A stretch of DNA of 64,000 nucleotides from Methylotuvimicrobium sp. KM2 (GCF_038051925.1 NZ_CP150634.1:1798001-1862000), one strand, 5' to 3'. Counted from the first letter of the stretch, positions 18,001 through 26,933 are shown. Notes: generated from the letters alone by a model not told the origin. A program made the numbers and translations.

Positions 18001-19450
18001 GCAGGCGGAATCGGCCAATCAAGCCAAATCCCGTTTTCTTGCGAACATGAGTCATGAAATCCGAACGCCGATGAATGCGATTATCGGTTTTACCGAATTG
18101 CTCGACGAGCAAATCAAGGAACCCCATCTCAAATCTTTCGTGAAAACGATCAAAGCCGCCGGACAAAGCCTGCTGGCATTGATCAACGATATTCTGGATT
18201 TATCGAAAATCGAGGCCGGTAAACTCAGTATCGAAAAGCAAGCTTGCAATCCGCATCAATTATTTGCCGAACTGGGCGGAATTTTTACGATGAAAATGAG
18301 GGAAAAAAATTTGGCATTGATTTTAAATGTCGACCCCGCCATTCCGAACAGCTTGGTGCTCGACGCCACGCGTTTGCGTCAAGTGCTATTCAATTTAATC
18401 GGCAATGCCGTGAAATTTACCGATCAGGGTCATATTCGTTTGATTGCGCGTACCGCTAATGAAGACGAGATTCGTAGTCGATTGGATTTATGTATCGATG
18501 TCGAGGATACCGGTATCGGCATTTCACAGGAACATCAACAAGTTATTTTTCAAGAATTCGAGCAATCGGAAGGGCAGGATATTCGTAAATACGGCGGTAC
18601 CGGTTTAGGGCTTGCGATCAGCCGTCGTTTGGTCGAAATGATGGGTGGCGAGATTACTGTGAGTAGCCGTTTGGGCGAAGGCTCCAGGTTTACCGTCAGG
18701 CTTTACAATGTCGATATCGCGTCCATCGAAGAATCCGAACCAATGCCGATCGGGACGAGTCATCAAAAAATCCGGTTTCACCCGGCAACGGTTTTGGTCG
18801 TCGACGATATCGAAAATAATCGGCGTTTATTGCAGGAGAATTTTTCCGGAACGGCTTTGACTGTCTTGACGGCCGAAAACGGGAGGGATGCCGTCGAAGC
18901 GGTTAAACGGCAGACTGTCGATTTGATATTGATGGACATTCGTATGCCGGTGATGAACGGCTATGAGGCGGCCGAGATAATAAAATCGGTTAGCGATACG
19001 CCGATTATCGCGTTGACCGCGTCGGTCATGAAAGACGAATACGACCGGGTAAAAACCGCGCACTTCGACGCTTATCTGAGAAAACCGGTGTTGAAAGCCA
19101 GCTTGATTGAAGAACTGGCCAAATTTTTACCGTTCGATAGGGATGAGGAGGATCGAGCTGATCCGGTTCAAGTGTTATTGACTGAAGATCAACGGGCGAT
19201 ATTGCCTGAAGTGTTGGCGGCCTTGGAAAAATTGAGTCCTCAATGCGAGCAGGCGGCCTCTAATAATAATATTTCGGCAATGAAAGCATTTGCCGAAAAC
19301 GTGTCGGCAATCGGCGAGCGTCACCGGTTTACCCCAGTCCTTGACTATGCTGAACGTCTCGAACGGCATATCGATAGTTTCGATATTGTCGAAATCAAGC
19401 AAGGTTTGAATGAGTTCTCGGCTCTAATCGAGCTATTGCGGGATTCGTAG
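15029..19450 (+). CDS. hybrid histidine kinase with three periplasmic ligand-binding domains
   Basis: A 1473-residue protein. A signal segment is followed by an NMT1/THI5-like binding domain (about 40-270; SIQLRWEHGFQFAGYYAAIE) and two amino-acid-type binding domains (about 345-570 and 590-815). Next are a transmembrane helix (about 825-845), PAS (870-985), HisKA with the phospho-accepting His near 1008 (NMSHEIRTPMNA), HATPase (NAVKFT, DTGIGIS, GGTGLGLAIS), and a receiver with Asp near 1302 (LILMDIRMP). The last 95 residues look like a phosphotransfer helix bundle but I find no clear active His. The GTG at 15029 overlaps the previous stop; ATG 15044 is an alternative start. It should phosphorylate its own receiver and the HD-GYP regulator. 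Confidence 0.9.
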   Translation: MSVGSMPPMLLKSAIVILLCFFYLFLSSAHAAGDESALDSVSIQLRWEHGFQFAGYYAAIEKGFYRDEGLEVQLKEIDYSKDFVKQVLGGESEYGVTDSTLLIYHLQGDPVVLINQFFQHSPLVFIARRDSGIVSPYEMIGKKVALDLSSRGDAALNALLLKTLGDLNKVQRIKATGDSYQDLIDGKIDVVTAYASSQPFLLKEQGIEVNVINPQNYGTDYYGDNLFTTRNEIIEHPERVEKISRATLKGWQYALDHPEEIIELIIARYNPKLSRAYLEYEAHMTRQMIIPELIQLGSVDPKRYRLTAEDYQRLGFVEHSRIGDDFFYRLPNAETGPVLAFSAKERAWIKRNPVVRYGGERDWAPYDFVDRNGAHTGLSRDMLQLIAQYTGLIFEAEIDEWNNLLHKFRQREIDLLPSLYYSEERADYMLFTEPYQWMLDYFFIHEDVPAKSLADLAGKTIAIPKGFLHDDTIKSMFPELNILEAEDLMGAFQSVIERKADLLVDAHSVITYWLKRNAITTIRPFKVLSPGEAQQLHMAVRTDLPELHSILNKALAAIPEQEKQELQDQWFDPRFKGRTVAMTADEQKWLAEHPVIRIAAKRNRMPYESVDHQGRYIGMAADYLAWVAKILRIELDIIPVESWREANQKIEHGEVDIVFEALDSLDDKRLVFSDSFFSSPVVIVMSDREPYVDSIRQIRHRRLAIVKSYAYAATIADHYPEIDFHYVDSVAEGLTAVSTGKVEALFCTLAAAGYQIADQGIHNIRIVGKTEFTSELGFVVAAKQAQLAPLLNRALHAIGPSEQQKIRNAWASKSIAEKIDYRLIAWIVGGFLLILAFVFFWNRRLADEVVRRKQSEQKVALLNERLTLAAGIASIGVWELNLTGEPYLLFDERMFDIYGLPKQPSLAFTEWIERIHPEDRSLVHCSISQLQQRDDQAHKEYRVIRPDGIIRTLYSASRIIGDDNKPGKIIGVSWDISERKNAEIALANAKEQAESANQAKSRFLANMSHEIRTPMNAIIGFTELLDEQIKEPHLKSFVKTIKAAGQSLLALINDILDLSKIEAGKLSIEKQACNPHQLFAELGGIFTMKMREKNLALILNVDPAIPNSLVLDATRLRQVLFNLIGNAVKFTDQGHIRLIARTANEDEIRSRLDLCIDVEDTGIGISQEHQQVIFQEFEQSEGQDIRKYGGTGLGLAISRRLVEMMGGEITVSSRLGEGSRFTVRLYNVDIASIEESEPMPIGTSHQKIRFHPATVLVVDDIENNRRLLQENFSGTALTVLTAENGRDAVEAVKRQTVDLILMDIRMPVMNGYEAAEIIKSVSDTPIIALTASVMKDEYDRVKTAHFDAYLRKPVLKASLIEELAKFLPFDRDEEDRADPVQVLLTEDQRAILPEVLAALEKLSPQCEQAASNNNISAMKAFAENVSAIGERHRFTPVLDYAERLERHIDSFDIVEIKQGLNEFSALIELLRDS

Positions 19451-19595
19451 GGCATTGCACTCGTTAGTTGAATCCGCGTTTCAAATCCGCGAACTTTCAC
19501 AGTAACGTTCATGAAGGCCTAGCCATCGTCCCGGTAAATGAAAGCTCTCTGGGGTGGGGAGGGTGCGGTCACTCGCCCGATAGGACGCCGTGAAC

Positions 19596-19727
19596 CCAGC
19601 ACCTAAATCCAGCACCTAAATTCCATAGGTCTTTGGCAATGATTCAAAATCATGGCTTATTTAGGTGCTGGATGAATTATCCAAGATAGTTTACCAAAGC
19701 CAATGAGCTATGGAATTTAGGTGCTGG
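19596..19727. repeat. R3 palindromic repeat, copy 2, nested in R4
   Basis: It begins CCAGCACCTAAATCCAGCA and ends TTTAGGTGCTGG, as in copy 1 at 5169-5306. It interrupts the first R4 unit, which shows that R3 moved into a pre-existing repeat. Confidence 0.7.
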
Positions 19728-19849
19728 GTGAATACGTCCATGTAGGCTCGACGGCGGCTATCCCTACCGCCGACGCCTGTCGATCGAGCAACCGCCCCCC
19801 TCTTCGGAACCGGCATTGTGTTGAATATCGAAAAACTAGATTAAGCCGC

Positions 19850-19923
19850 GTAGGTCGGGTTAGCGCCAGCGTAACCCGACGTTTCCGGATAGTCGGGTTA
19901 CGGCTACGCCTAACCCGACCTAC
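19850..19923. repeat. R5 palindrome (GTAGGTCGGGTTAG family), copy 1
   Basis: GTAGGTCGGGTTA at the left pairs with TAACCCGACCTAC at the right, and an inner CGTAACCCGAC/GTCGGGTTACG pair forms a second arm. A shorter relative is at 29403-29440. REP-type repeat between genes. Confidence 0.7.
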
Positions 19924-20181
19924 CCGCTAGCCATCGCCCCGGCAAATGAAAGTTCTCGGGTGGGGAGGGCGCGGTTACTCGCCCGACAGAACGCCGACGT
20001 CTGTCGGTCGGTCGAGCAACCGCACCCTCTTCGGAACCGGCATTGTATTAAATATCGAAAAACTAGATTAAGATTTCAAATCCACGAACTTTCACAGTAA
20101 CGTTATCTACTATTTTATGGCAAGCTGTTGAAAGACTTCATGAACTTCATGTGCTTCATGGTTAAACTGCCGAATTTAGAA

Positions 20182-21714
20182 TTAACGGTTTTGGACGTCA
20201 TCATCGACTTTGAAAAAAGCCATGGCTTGCTGAAGTTCCTCGGCATTGCCGGAAAGTTCTTCGGCCGTCGCCGCAAGCTGTTCGGAAGCGGCGGCATTTT
20301 GTTGGGTGGCCTTGTCCAGCTGCGTCATCGCTTCGTTGATTTGGGCCAAGCCCGATGCTTGTTCGTTACTGGCGGATGTGATTTCTTCGATCAAGGTTGC
20401 GGTTTTGCCGATATCCGGAACGATTTGTTGTAGCAATTGCCCGGCTTGGTTGGCGATATCGACGCTGTCGGTGGCCAGTTCGCCGATTTGTTCCGCGGCT
20501 TTGCGGCTATTTTCGGCGAGATTTCGAACTTCCGATGCGACGACCGAAAAGCCGCGCCCGTGTTCGCCGGCGCGAGCCGCTTCGATCGCGGCATTGAGCG
20601 AGAGCAAATTGGTTTTTCTGGCAATGTCTTCGATAATCTCGATTTTATCGGCAATTTCGCGCATTGCCTGCACGGTCCGAGATACCGCATCGCCACCTTG
20701 TTGTGCTTCCATTGCCGTTCCTGTCGCGATTTTGCTGGTTGCGACAGCATTTTCGCTATTGTGTTGCACCGATGCGGTCAGTTGTTCCAAGCTGGAAGTC
20801 GTTTCCTCCAGTCCCGAGGCTTGTTCCGTGGCGCTTTGGCTAAGGCTCTGCGAGGTCGCGCTGACTTCGTTCGCGGCACTGGTCAAATAATCCGCACGGT
20901 TTCTGACTTCCTCAACCGTTTGCTTAAGGTTGTTGATCATTTCCGCCATCGATGCATACAAGCTTTCCTGGTCGCCGGGTTTGACATCTAATTTCATCGT
21001 CAAGTCGCCAAAGGCCATACGTTTCGATATCGCCGCCAGTTCCGCCGGTTCGCCGCCGAGCTGTTTAAGAATGTATCTGACGATGACAGTGGCAAGGATG
21101 ATACCCGCCAAAACCGCAGCAATTGTAATGACAGTCAAAACGAAACGAGCTTGAGTGCTGTCGTTTTCCATGGCTTGTTGAATGGCGGCTGCCGAAGCAT
21201 TGACGATGTTGCGCATTTGCCCAAGATAATGCTGCACGCTTTGGAGATTGGGCACTGTTTCGTTTTTATATAGCGCGCTGGTTTGTTGAGTGTCGCTCAG
21301 GTCAGTGTTTCGGGCCGTGTTGACGCGCGCATCCCGGATTAATTTCGCCGATTCGTGCAAGAGCCGGTGCGGTTCTTCGACATCGGCGAGTAGAGGTTTT
21401 AATTCCGGAAAGCGCGATTCGGCGTGCCGTCTTTCCTGACCGTAAAACCATTTTCCGAAGGCGCATTGCGTATGATCCAACTGTATATTCAAATCATGCG
21501 CATGATCGTCATAAACAAAGTCATTGAGTTGGGCCGCCCAATTTAGATGATCGACCTCGCGCTCGACCAAAGCGGTTCGCAGATTATCGGCTTCGACGAC
21601 ATTACGAGTTTCGTCGACTAGCGAAATAAGCCGTTGAATTCCGAATCCGGATGTCAGTAATAACAGAGCCAGGATGCCGGCGAAACCAAGTGAAATTTGC
21701 GTTCTGAGTTTCAT
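20182..21714 (-). CDS. methyl-accepting chemotaxis protein with periplasmic CZB-type domain
   Basis: A 510-residue chemoreceptor. Transmembrane helix 1 is at 7-29 and helix 2 at about 188-212. Between them, residues 50-95 carry the CZB zinc-binding pattern: His in [10 protein letters not shown], then [14 protein letters not shown] with His, Cys and the GKW(F/Y) signature. A HAMP domain (about 213-265) leads to the signalling domain, whose hairpin tip [20 protein letters not shown] is near 365-385. CZB domains are mostly cytoplasmic, so an arrangement with CZB in the periplasm points to sensing of external zinc or oxidants. No che gene is adjacent. The gene is flanked on both sides by CTTCATGATCTTCATGG-like repeats. 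Confidence 0.9.
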   Translation of the reverse strand: MKLRTQISLGFAGILALLLLTSGFGIQRLISLVDETRNVVEADNLRTALVEREVDHLNWAAQLNDFVYDDHAHDLNIQLDHTQCAFGKWFYGQERRHAESRFPELKPLLADVEEPHRLLHESAKLIRDARVNTARNTDLSDTQQTSALYKNETVPNLQSVQHYLGQMRNIVNASAAAIQQAMENDSTQARFVLTVITIAAVLAGIILATVIVRYILKQLGGEPAELAAISKRMAFGDLTMKLDVKPGDQESLYASMAEMINNLKQTVEEVRNRADYLTSAANEVSATSQSLSQSATEQASGLEETTSSLEQLTASVQHNSENAVATSKIATGTAMEAQQGGDAVSRTVQAMREIADKIEIIEDIARKTNLLSLNAAIEAARAGEHGRGFSVVASEVRNLAENSRKAAEQIGELATDSVDIANQAGQLLQQIVPDIGKTATLIEEITSASNEQASGLAQINEAMTQLDKATQQNAAASEQLAATAEELSGNAEELQQAMAFFKVDDDVQNR

Positions 21715-21794
21715 GGATGAGACTTGATATGAAGATAAGATGATTTAAATTTTAGCGCACAAAATTTTAAATGCTGCTATTAATTCTAAGGGTC

Positions 21795-21846
21795 GGCGTC
21801 CTTTGACGGGCACCCCGGTGCCGAATTTTGATCTACGAAGGGTATA
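21795..21846 (+). repeat. terminal fragment of the R1 repeat
   Basis: GGCGTCCTTTGACGGGCACC, then CCGAATTTTGATCTACGAAG and GGTATA, match the right end of the complete R1 copy at 45315-45474. Only the right half is present. It lies between the chemoreceptor start and the efflux-pump stop. Confidence 0.65.
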
Positions 21847-21896
21847 ACTTCTTCTTCATGATCTTCATGGTGAAATGCTTTTTCTAGGTTCATCGC

Positions 21897-24800
21897 TTAA
21901 AGTTTTCCCTGAAATCTGCCGAATCGTAACAAAATAACCGGCATGAGTAGTAGGTTGAGTAGCGTCGAGGAGGCCAAGCCGCCGATGATGATTGCCGCCA
22001 TCGGCCCCATGATTTCGCGCCCCGGATTATCGCTATTCAGTGCGATAGGCAGCATCGCTAGCGCGGTGACCAATGCGGTCATTAGAATCGACGGCAGCCG
22101 TTCTTCCGCCCCTTGCATGGCCGTGGCGAAATCCCAACTTTTGCCGTCGGTTTGCACTAGATGCCGATAATGGGCGATCAACATAATGCTGTTACGTACT
22201 GTGATTCCGAACAGCGTGATGAAACCGACGACAGAACCGACCGATAGTGTCGCGCCGGTCAATAACACCGCCGCAACACCGCCGATCAGTGAAAACGGCA
22301 GATTTACGAGTGTCAATACGGTGTGGCGAAAGCTGCCGATCGCAATGTGGATGAGCATCAATACGCCCGCACCGGCCAACAGCGAATGCAATATCAATTC
22401 TTGACGGGCCTCGGCTTGTTCGATCGCGGCGCCGGTAAATTCCGGATACATATCGGCCGGAAATTGGATTTCGCCGAATACTCTTTGCTTCAATTCGGCG
22501 ACGAACGACTCGTAATCCCGGCCGATAATGTTCGCGGTAACGGTCTGCCGTCTTTGCGCTCCTTCATGCAGGATATTGTATCGTCCGGAGCTTTGCTCGA
22601 TAGCGACGACTTGCCCGAGCGTCACGAGCGTACCGTCCGGGGCGCGTATCGGCAGTTTTTTAAGTGCTTCGGGCTTATTGCGGAGATTGGCATTGAGGGT
22701 AACCGCAATGTTGTCAATGCGGTTACCCTCGAGATGTTTGCCGACGATGCGGCCTTCATAGGCGCTTTGTACGGAACTCATGACGTGCGCCGGGCGAATG
22801 CCCCAAAATGCCAGCTTGTCCGATTGCAAGCGGATTTCGAACATCGGCGTGCCGGGCGGCGAGCGGACCGTCACATCGGCTGCTCCCGGCATCGATCTTA
22901 ACAGTCCAGCGACTTCCGCAGCCTTCATATCGAGAGCTGCCAAGTCATTGCCGAAAACATTGATCGCAAGTGGCGACGTATAGCCGGAAATGGTTTCGTC
23001 GACCCGTTCGGTCAAAAAGGTATTGGCTTCAAACGCGATGCCCGGAACTCCGATCAAAGTCTTACGCAGTTGGTCCAAGACTTGTTGTTGTTCCGGACCG
23101 GACATCGGCGCCAGGCGCACTTCATATTCGCTGTAATGACTGCCGTAGGTATCGGCGCCACGCTCCGCGCGCCCGGCCCATTGCGAAACCGAAACGATGC
23201 CCGGAATTTGTAAAAATTGCTCGGTGATTTTCGTACCGATTCGGATCGACTCTTTCAGCGCCGTGCCCGGAATACTGCTGGTATGCACGATATAATGACC
23301 TTCACGTAGCGGCGGTAGAAATCGGCTATTCGTGAACAACAATGCAGCCAGGCCGGCGACACAGATTAGCACGGCAGTCGCTATCGCTAATTTAAAATGC
23401 CGGCTAACGAAACCGAGACAACGCCGGTAAACCGGTTTCAAGCACCGGATCAGCGGCGGTTCTTTTTCGCGTGAGTCGTTTTTCCTCAATAACAGGAAGC
23501 ACAGAGCCGGAGTTAGTGTTAATGCCGCGACTAGCGACATGAGTATGGCAAGAATGTAGGACATGCCCAGCGGTGAAAATAGACGTCCGGCGACGCCGGT
23601 CAAAGTTAGCAGCGGTACGAAAACGAGGGCGACGATAAAACTGGCATAGACCACAGAGCCTCTGACTTCCATCGAGGCGGAGTAGATGACTTCGGAAACA
23701 GGGAGCGGTGCTGCCGAAAGCCGATTTTCGCGGAGTCGACGAAAGATATTTTCGGTATCGATGATCGCATCGTCGACGACTTCGCCGAGTGCAATGGCAA
23801 GTCCGCCCAAGACCATGATATTCAAATTGATGCCGAATTCGAGCAGCACTAGAACAGCGGCAATCAGCGATACCGGTATTGCCGTCGCGGCGATGAAGGC
23901 GGTCCGTATTTCGAATAGAAATAGATAAAGCACGATCAGAACGCACAAGCCGCCGATTAATAAATGTCCCGATAAGTTATGCAACGAGGTTTCGATGTAA
24001 TCGGCCGGACGGAATAAGTTCGGATAAAAATCGATCGCTTGCTTGGCGAATAGTGTATTGAATTCGCTCAAGGCTTTTTCGACTTGTTTCGAAACGGTGA
24101 GCGTATTGGCGCCGTATTGGCCGATGACCATCATGACGATACCCGGATGGCCCATGATTTGTGCGGCGCCGATCGGAGGTTCCGGCCCATAGCGAATATC
24201 GGCGACATCGGCGAGTTTGATGCTTCGGCCTTGAGTATGTCTAACAATAATATCTTGTAGGCGTTCGGGGCTGAGATTTTGGCCGGAAAGCTTGATGCTA
24301 AAACGCTGGTTGTCGGTTTCGATAAAACCACCGCCTTGAAGGTTCGTCGATTCCAAGGCAGCTTGAACGACTTCGTCGAGCGCCAAGCCGAAGCGCTGCA
24401 AACGGGCGGAGTCGACTTGAATTTGCAATTGCCGAATTTCACCGCCGAATACATTGACATCGGCAACGCCAGGGACCGCCATTAATCGCGGCACGATCGT
24501 CCAATCGGCAAGGCTTCTCAGCGCCATTAAATCCTGCCGATCCGAATGGAGACCGATCGTCAAAACCGTTGCCGATGACGAAGACAGCGGCACGGCAAGA
24601 GGCGGGCCGATGCCTTGCGGCAGACGATTGGCGATACCGGCCAGGCGTTCGCCGACCATTTGCCGATTTCGGTGGATATCGCTGCTTTCTTCAAAAAGCG
24701 CGGTCACGACCGATAAGCCTTGTATCGATTCCGAGCGGACCGTTTTTAAGCCGATCAGTCCCGAGATCGAGCTTTCAATCGTTTGCGTGACCAGCGTTTC

Positions 24801-24983
24801 GACCTGCTCGGCGGAATAGCCGGGCGCTTCTGTTTGGATGACGACTTGCTTCGGCGAGAACTCCGGAAAAATATCGAGGCCTGCCACGGCGAAACGATAA
24901 AAGCCGTAGACGAATAGAACTATTGCCGAGACGATCACGATGCCATATTGACGGATCGCAAAGCGTATTAAGGCGCTCAACAT
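21897..24983 (-). CDS. heavy-metal-efflux RND transporter (CzcA/CusA family)
   Basis: A 1028-residue inner-membrane proton-driven pump. It has the RND plan: TM1 near residue 12-32, a large periplasmic porter domain, TM2-6 (about 335-480), TM7, a second porter domain, and TM8-12 near the C-terminus. The N-terminal pattern VAGLDIFPEFSPKQVVIQTEAPGYSAEQVE is in the heavy-metal (HME) subclass style. TM4 carries acidic residues in ALGEVVDDAIIDTENIF, a variant of the CzcA proton-relay motif, so the metal (Zn/Cd/Co, Ni or Cu/Ag) cannot be named safely. Its periplasmic adaptor lies 45 bp upstream. No outer-membrane TolC-like gene is in the cluster. Confidence 0.88.
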   Translation of the reverse strand: MLSALIRFAIRQYGIVIVSAIVLFVYGFYRFAVAGLDIFPEFSPKQVVIQTEAPGYSAEQVETLVTQTIESSISGLIGLKTVRSESIQGLSVVTALFEESSDIHRNRQMVGERLAGIANRLPQGIGPPLAVPLSSSSATVLTIGLHSDRQDLMALRSLADWTIVPRLMAVPGVADVNVFGGEIRQLQIQVDSARLQRFGLALDEVVQAALESTNLQGGGFIETDNQRFSIKLSGQNLSPERLQDIIVRHTQGRSIKLADVADIRYGPEPPIGAAQIMGHPGIVMMVIGQYGANTLTVSKQVEKALSEFNTLFAKQAIDFYPNLFRPADYIETSLHNLSGHLLIGGLCVLIVLYLFLFEIRTAFIAATAIPVSLIAAVLVLLEFGINLNIMVLGGLAIALGEVVDDAIIDTENIFRRLRENRLSAAPLPVSEVIYSASMEVRGSVVYASFIVALVFVPLLTLTGVAGRLFSPLGMSYILAILMSLVAALTLTPALCFLLLRKNDSREKEPPLIRCLKPVYRRCLGFVSRHFKLAIATAVLICVAGLAALLFTNSRFLPPLREGHYIVHTSSIPGTALKESIRIGTKITEQFLQIPGIVSVSQWAGRAERGADTYGSHYSEYEVRLAPMSGPEQQQVLDQLRKTLIGVPGIAFEANTFLTERVDETISGYTSPLAINVFGNDLAALDMKAAEVAGLLRSMPGAADVTVRSPPGTPMFEIRLQSDKLAFWGIRPAHVMSSVQSAYEGRIVGKHLEGNRIDNIAVTLNANLRNKPEALKKLPIRAPDGTLVTLGQVVAIEQSSGRYNILHEGAQRRQTVTANIIGRDYESFVAELKQRVFGEIQFPADMYPEFTGAAIEQAEARQELILHSLLAGAGVLMLIHIAIGSFRHTVLTLVNLPFSLIGGVAAVLLTGATLSVGSVVGFITLFGITVRNSIMLIAHYRHLVQTDGKSWDFATAMQGAEERLPSILMTALVTALAMLPIALNSDNPGREIMGPMAAIIIGGLASSTLLNLLLMPVILLRFGRFQGKL

Positions 24984-25028
24984 TTTAAAACAGATTTTGC
25001 GCCGCCCTGAGTTTCGGTGTTCGGCAAA

Positions 25029-26129
25029 TCAATCATCGTCATCATCATCTTCATCATCGGGAATTTGGCTTTTGAATTCCTCCGAAAGCAGCATTTGCGC
25101 ACCAGTTACGACTAATTCCTGGCTCGGCCGCAAACCGTCCGTGACGAAATAGCCGGCATCCGTGTCGATAAATTCGGTAATGGTCAGTCGCTGAAAATGT
25201 TCCGGGGCTGTTTTGACGTAAACGAAAGCTTGACCGAGATGGCGAATGACGGATGATACCGGAATTAACACGCCGACTTCGGCGTTTTCGCGTAATGGGA
25301 TGAAGGCGGCGATGCGCATGCCGGTTCGAATTTCGCCGTTTTCGGTTTCGAAAAAATAACTTTCGCCTTGGGTCAGCGGGTCGGTTTGCGGTGCAGGCGA
25401 TATAAAACGCGCCGGTTCGGTTCGGTTTCGCTCGCCGTAGCGCGAGACCTGGATTTCGTCGAGCGTACCGACCGGTTTATTATTAGGCGGCAACGAGATA
25501 TGCAATAAATTCTTTTGTCCGGAAAGATAGGGGCGCAGAGTGTCGGTATTGGCATCAAGAAACAATTCGGCAATCACTTGGCCCCAATTGAGTACCGCCT
25601 CATTGCGAACGGTTTCGATTTGTAGACGGCTGCCTTGAGTTATCGCTTGTTCCGACTGCCATTGCGACTGTTGTTCTTGAAGACTGCGCCCGGAAACGGC
25701 GCCGCCACGGTGTAAAAGCCGAGTTCGGTCGATCGATTGTTGAGCCAGCGTCAGTCGAGACTTGGCACTCTCATGCCCGCTGAGTGCTGCGAGGTAACGG
25801 TTTCTCAAATCCAGCAGCGGTTGTAACGCAACGACATTACCGTACGCGGTCAGTTCCGGACGATACCGATAAGGTTCGAGTTTCATTGTTTTCAGGCCGG
25901 AGCGAATTTGAGCGGCCGAGTCTATGTTCAGAGTGCCTTCATCCCCGTAGTCGTCATCATCGGTTTCGCTTCGAACGAGAGCTGTTTCTTTGTCTTGAGA
26001 CGCCGCAAAAGCAATGCCATTAGCGCTTAGTGCAAGCGCTAGGCTAATCAAAGTCGGCCATTTCAATTCGCCTAACAAGGTTATAGGGCGACTGGCGAAG
26101 TTAATAAAGGAGAATTTCATGTACGGCAT
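25029..26129 (-). CDS. RND periplasmic adaptor with Asp-rich tail
   Basis: A 366-residue HlyD/CzcB-type membrane-fusion protein that would link the pump to an outer-membrane channel. A hydrophobic segment at 22-42 serves as signal or anchor. An alpha-helical hairpin spans about 105-175 (ESAKSRLTLAQQSIDRTRLLH), and beta-barrel and membrane-proximal parts follow (RTGMRIAAFIPL). The C-terminus ends in a run of acidic residues (IPDDEDDDDDD), and a second acidic patch lies near 57-65 just after the anchor, which could hold metal ions. ATG 26129 and ATG 26120 are both possible starts; neither has a strong ribosome-binding site. Immediately upstream of the pump gene and surely its partner. Confidence 0.8.
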   Translation of the reverse strand: MPYMKFSFINFASRPITLLGELKWPTLISLALALSANGIAFAASQDKETALVRSETDDDDYGDEGTLNIDSAAQIRSGLKTMKLEPYRYRPELTAYGNVVALQPLLDLRNRYLAALSGHESAKSRLTLAQQSIDRTRLLHRGGAVSGRSLQEQQSQWQSEQAITQGSRLQIETVRNEAVLNWGQVIAELFLDANTDTLRPYLSGQKNLLHISLPPNNKPVGTLDEIQVSRYGERNRTEPARFISPAPQTDPLTQGESYFFETENGEIRTGMRIAAFIPLRENAEVGVLIPVSSVIRHLGQAFVYVKTAPEHFQRLTITEFIDTDAGYFVTDGLRPSQELVVTGAQMLLSEEFKSQIPDDEDDDDDD

Positions 26130-26244
26130 AAGCAAATTATAAGGGCCGGAAGGCGGGTAATCGAAATTATTTGTTGTTTTTATAATGGATCGCGTTATTC
26201 TTTACGGTTTGCGCCGTTAGGCATTTTTGAACGGAGGACTATCG

Positions 26245-26628
26245 ATGAGCGATTTGCCGGAAAATTTAAAGTATGCAAAAACCCATGAATGGGCAAAACT
26301 GGAAAGCGATAATGTAGTGCGCATCGGTATTACCGAATTTGCGCAAGCCGAGCTCGGCGATTTAGTCTTTATCGAACTGCCTAAGGTCGGGCGTGTCGTT
26401 AAAGCGGGCGAACAATGCGCGGTCGTCGAGTCGGTCAAAACCGCTTCGGATTTATTCAGCCCCGTGTCCGGGGAAGTCGTTTCGGTTAATGAGGAACTAT
26501 CCGATGCGCCGGAGCAGGTCAACGACGATGCCTACGACGCTTGGCTGTTTTGTGTGAAGGCCGACAATCCGGCAGAATTGGATTCCTTGCTGGATGCTTC
26601 GGCCTACGGTCAATTGATTGCCGAATAA
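26245..26628 (+). CDS. gcvH: glycine cleavage system H protein
   Basis: A 127-residue lipoyl carrier. The ATG at 26245 follows GGAGG by 8 nt. The lipoyl domain is complete: THEWAKL at the start, [18 protein letters not shown], and the lipoylated Lys in [20 protein letters not shown] protein shuttles the aminomethyl group between the P, T and L proteins and also donates lipoyl groups. gcvT and gcvP are not adjacent, so it stands alone here. A TATAAT sequence at 26181-26186 could be its -10 box. Confidence 0.95.
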   Translation: MSDLPENLKYAKTHEWAKLESDNVVRIGITEFAQAELGDLVFIELPKVGRVVKAGEQCAVVESVKTASDLFSPVSGEVVSVNEELSDAPEQVNDDAYDAWLFCVKADNPAELDSLLDASAYGQLIAE

Positions 26629-26737
26629 GCAGAAAGCGTTGTTTGACGCGTTATGGGGGGGGCGGTCATACGCTCAAGCTAAGCACAGGTCACCGCTGCT
26701 AAATCGTTACCGACCGCTTCCGGCGGGTCCAAGTAGC

Positions 26738-26819
26738 GTAGCCCGGATGGAGCGAAGCGCAATCCGGGTAGTTCGGGGCTACGCCATTCTCGTATTTCGC
26801 TACGCTGCATACGGGCTAC
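26738..26819. repeat. R2 REP-like palindrome, copy 2
   Basis: From GTAGCCCGGATGGAGCG to ATACGGGCTAC, nearly identical to 10320-10401. Both copies keep the same order of nested stems. Confidence 0.7.
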
Positions 26820-26898
26820 ATACTTGAATAGCAACTTGAAAAAGAAAGGATGTGAGTTGGCCGGTACTTTGCTTGTAAGTGATACGTCCGCTTGTCAT

Positions 26899-26933
26899 TT
26901 ATCCACAAAATCTGTGGATAACTCTGTGGATAG
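26899..26933. promoter_or_regulatory. cluster of three DnaA boxes
   Basis: TTATCCACA (26899-26907) is a perfect DnaA box. TGTGGATAA (26913-26921) is a perfect box on the other strand, and TGTGGATAG (26925-26933) differs at one base. An AT-rich region begins about 65 bp downstream. This could be a DnaA-regulated promoter for dgkA, a titration site, or part of a replication origin; no origin-linked gene (dnaA, mnmG, rpmH) is near. Confidence 0.6.

Larger units (their letters stand above)
19479..20104. repeat. R4 tandem repeat units
   Basis: The phrase TTTCAAATCCGCGAACTTTC occurs at 19479 and, with one change, at 20073. CTAGCCATCGTCCCGGTAAA (19519) recurs at 19927, and CTCTTCGGAACCGGCATTGT (about 19800) recurs near 20026. 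Two units therefore lie in direct orientation. The first is split by R3 at 19596-19727, and a palindrome divides the two. Confidence 0.7.
19451..20181. other. repeat-filled intergenic region
   Basis: A 730-bp gap made almost wholly of repeats: two copies of the R4 unit, with R3 nested in the first, and a GTAGGTCGGG palindrome between them. No gene can be supported. It separates the kinase operon from the convergent chemoreceptor gene. Confidence 0.7.

Noticed and set aside
20246..20890. 214-residue open frame on the plus strand across the chemoreceptor
   Set aside because: It is the antisense shadow of the signalling domain; low-complexity composition and no ribosome-binding site.
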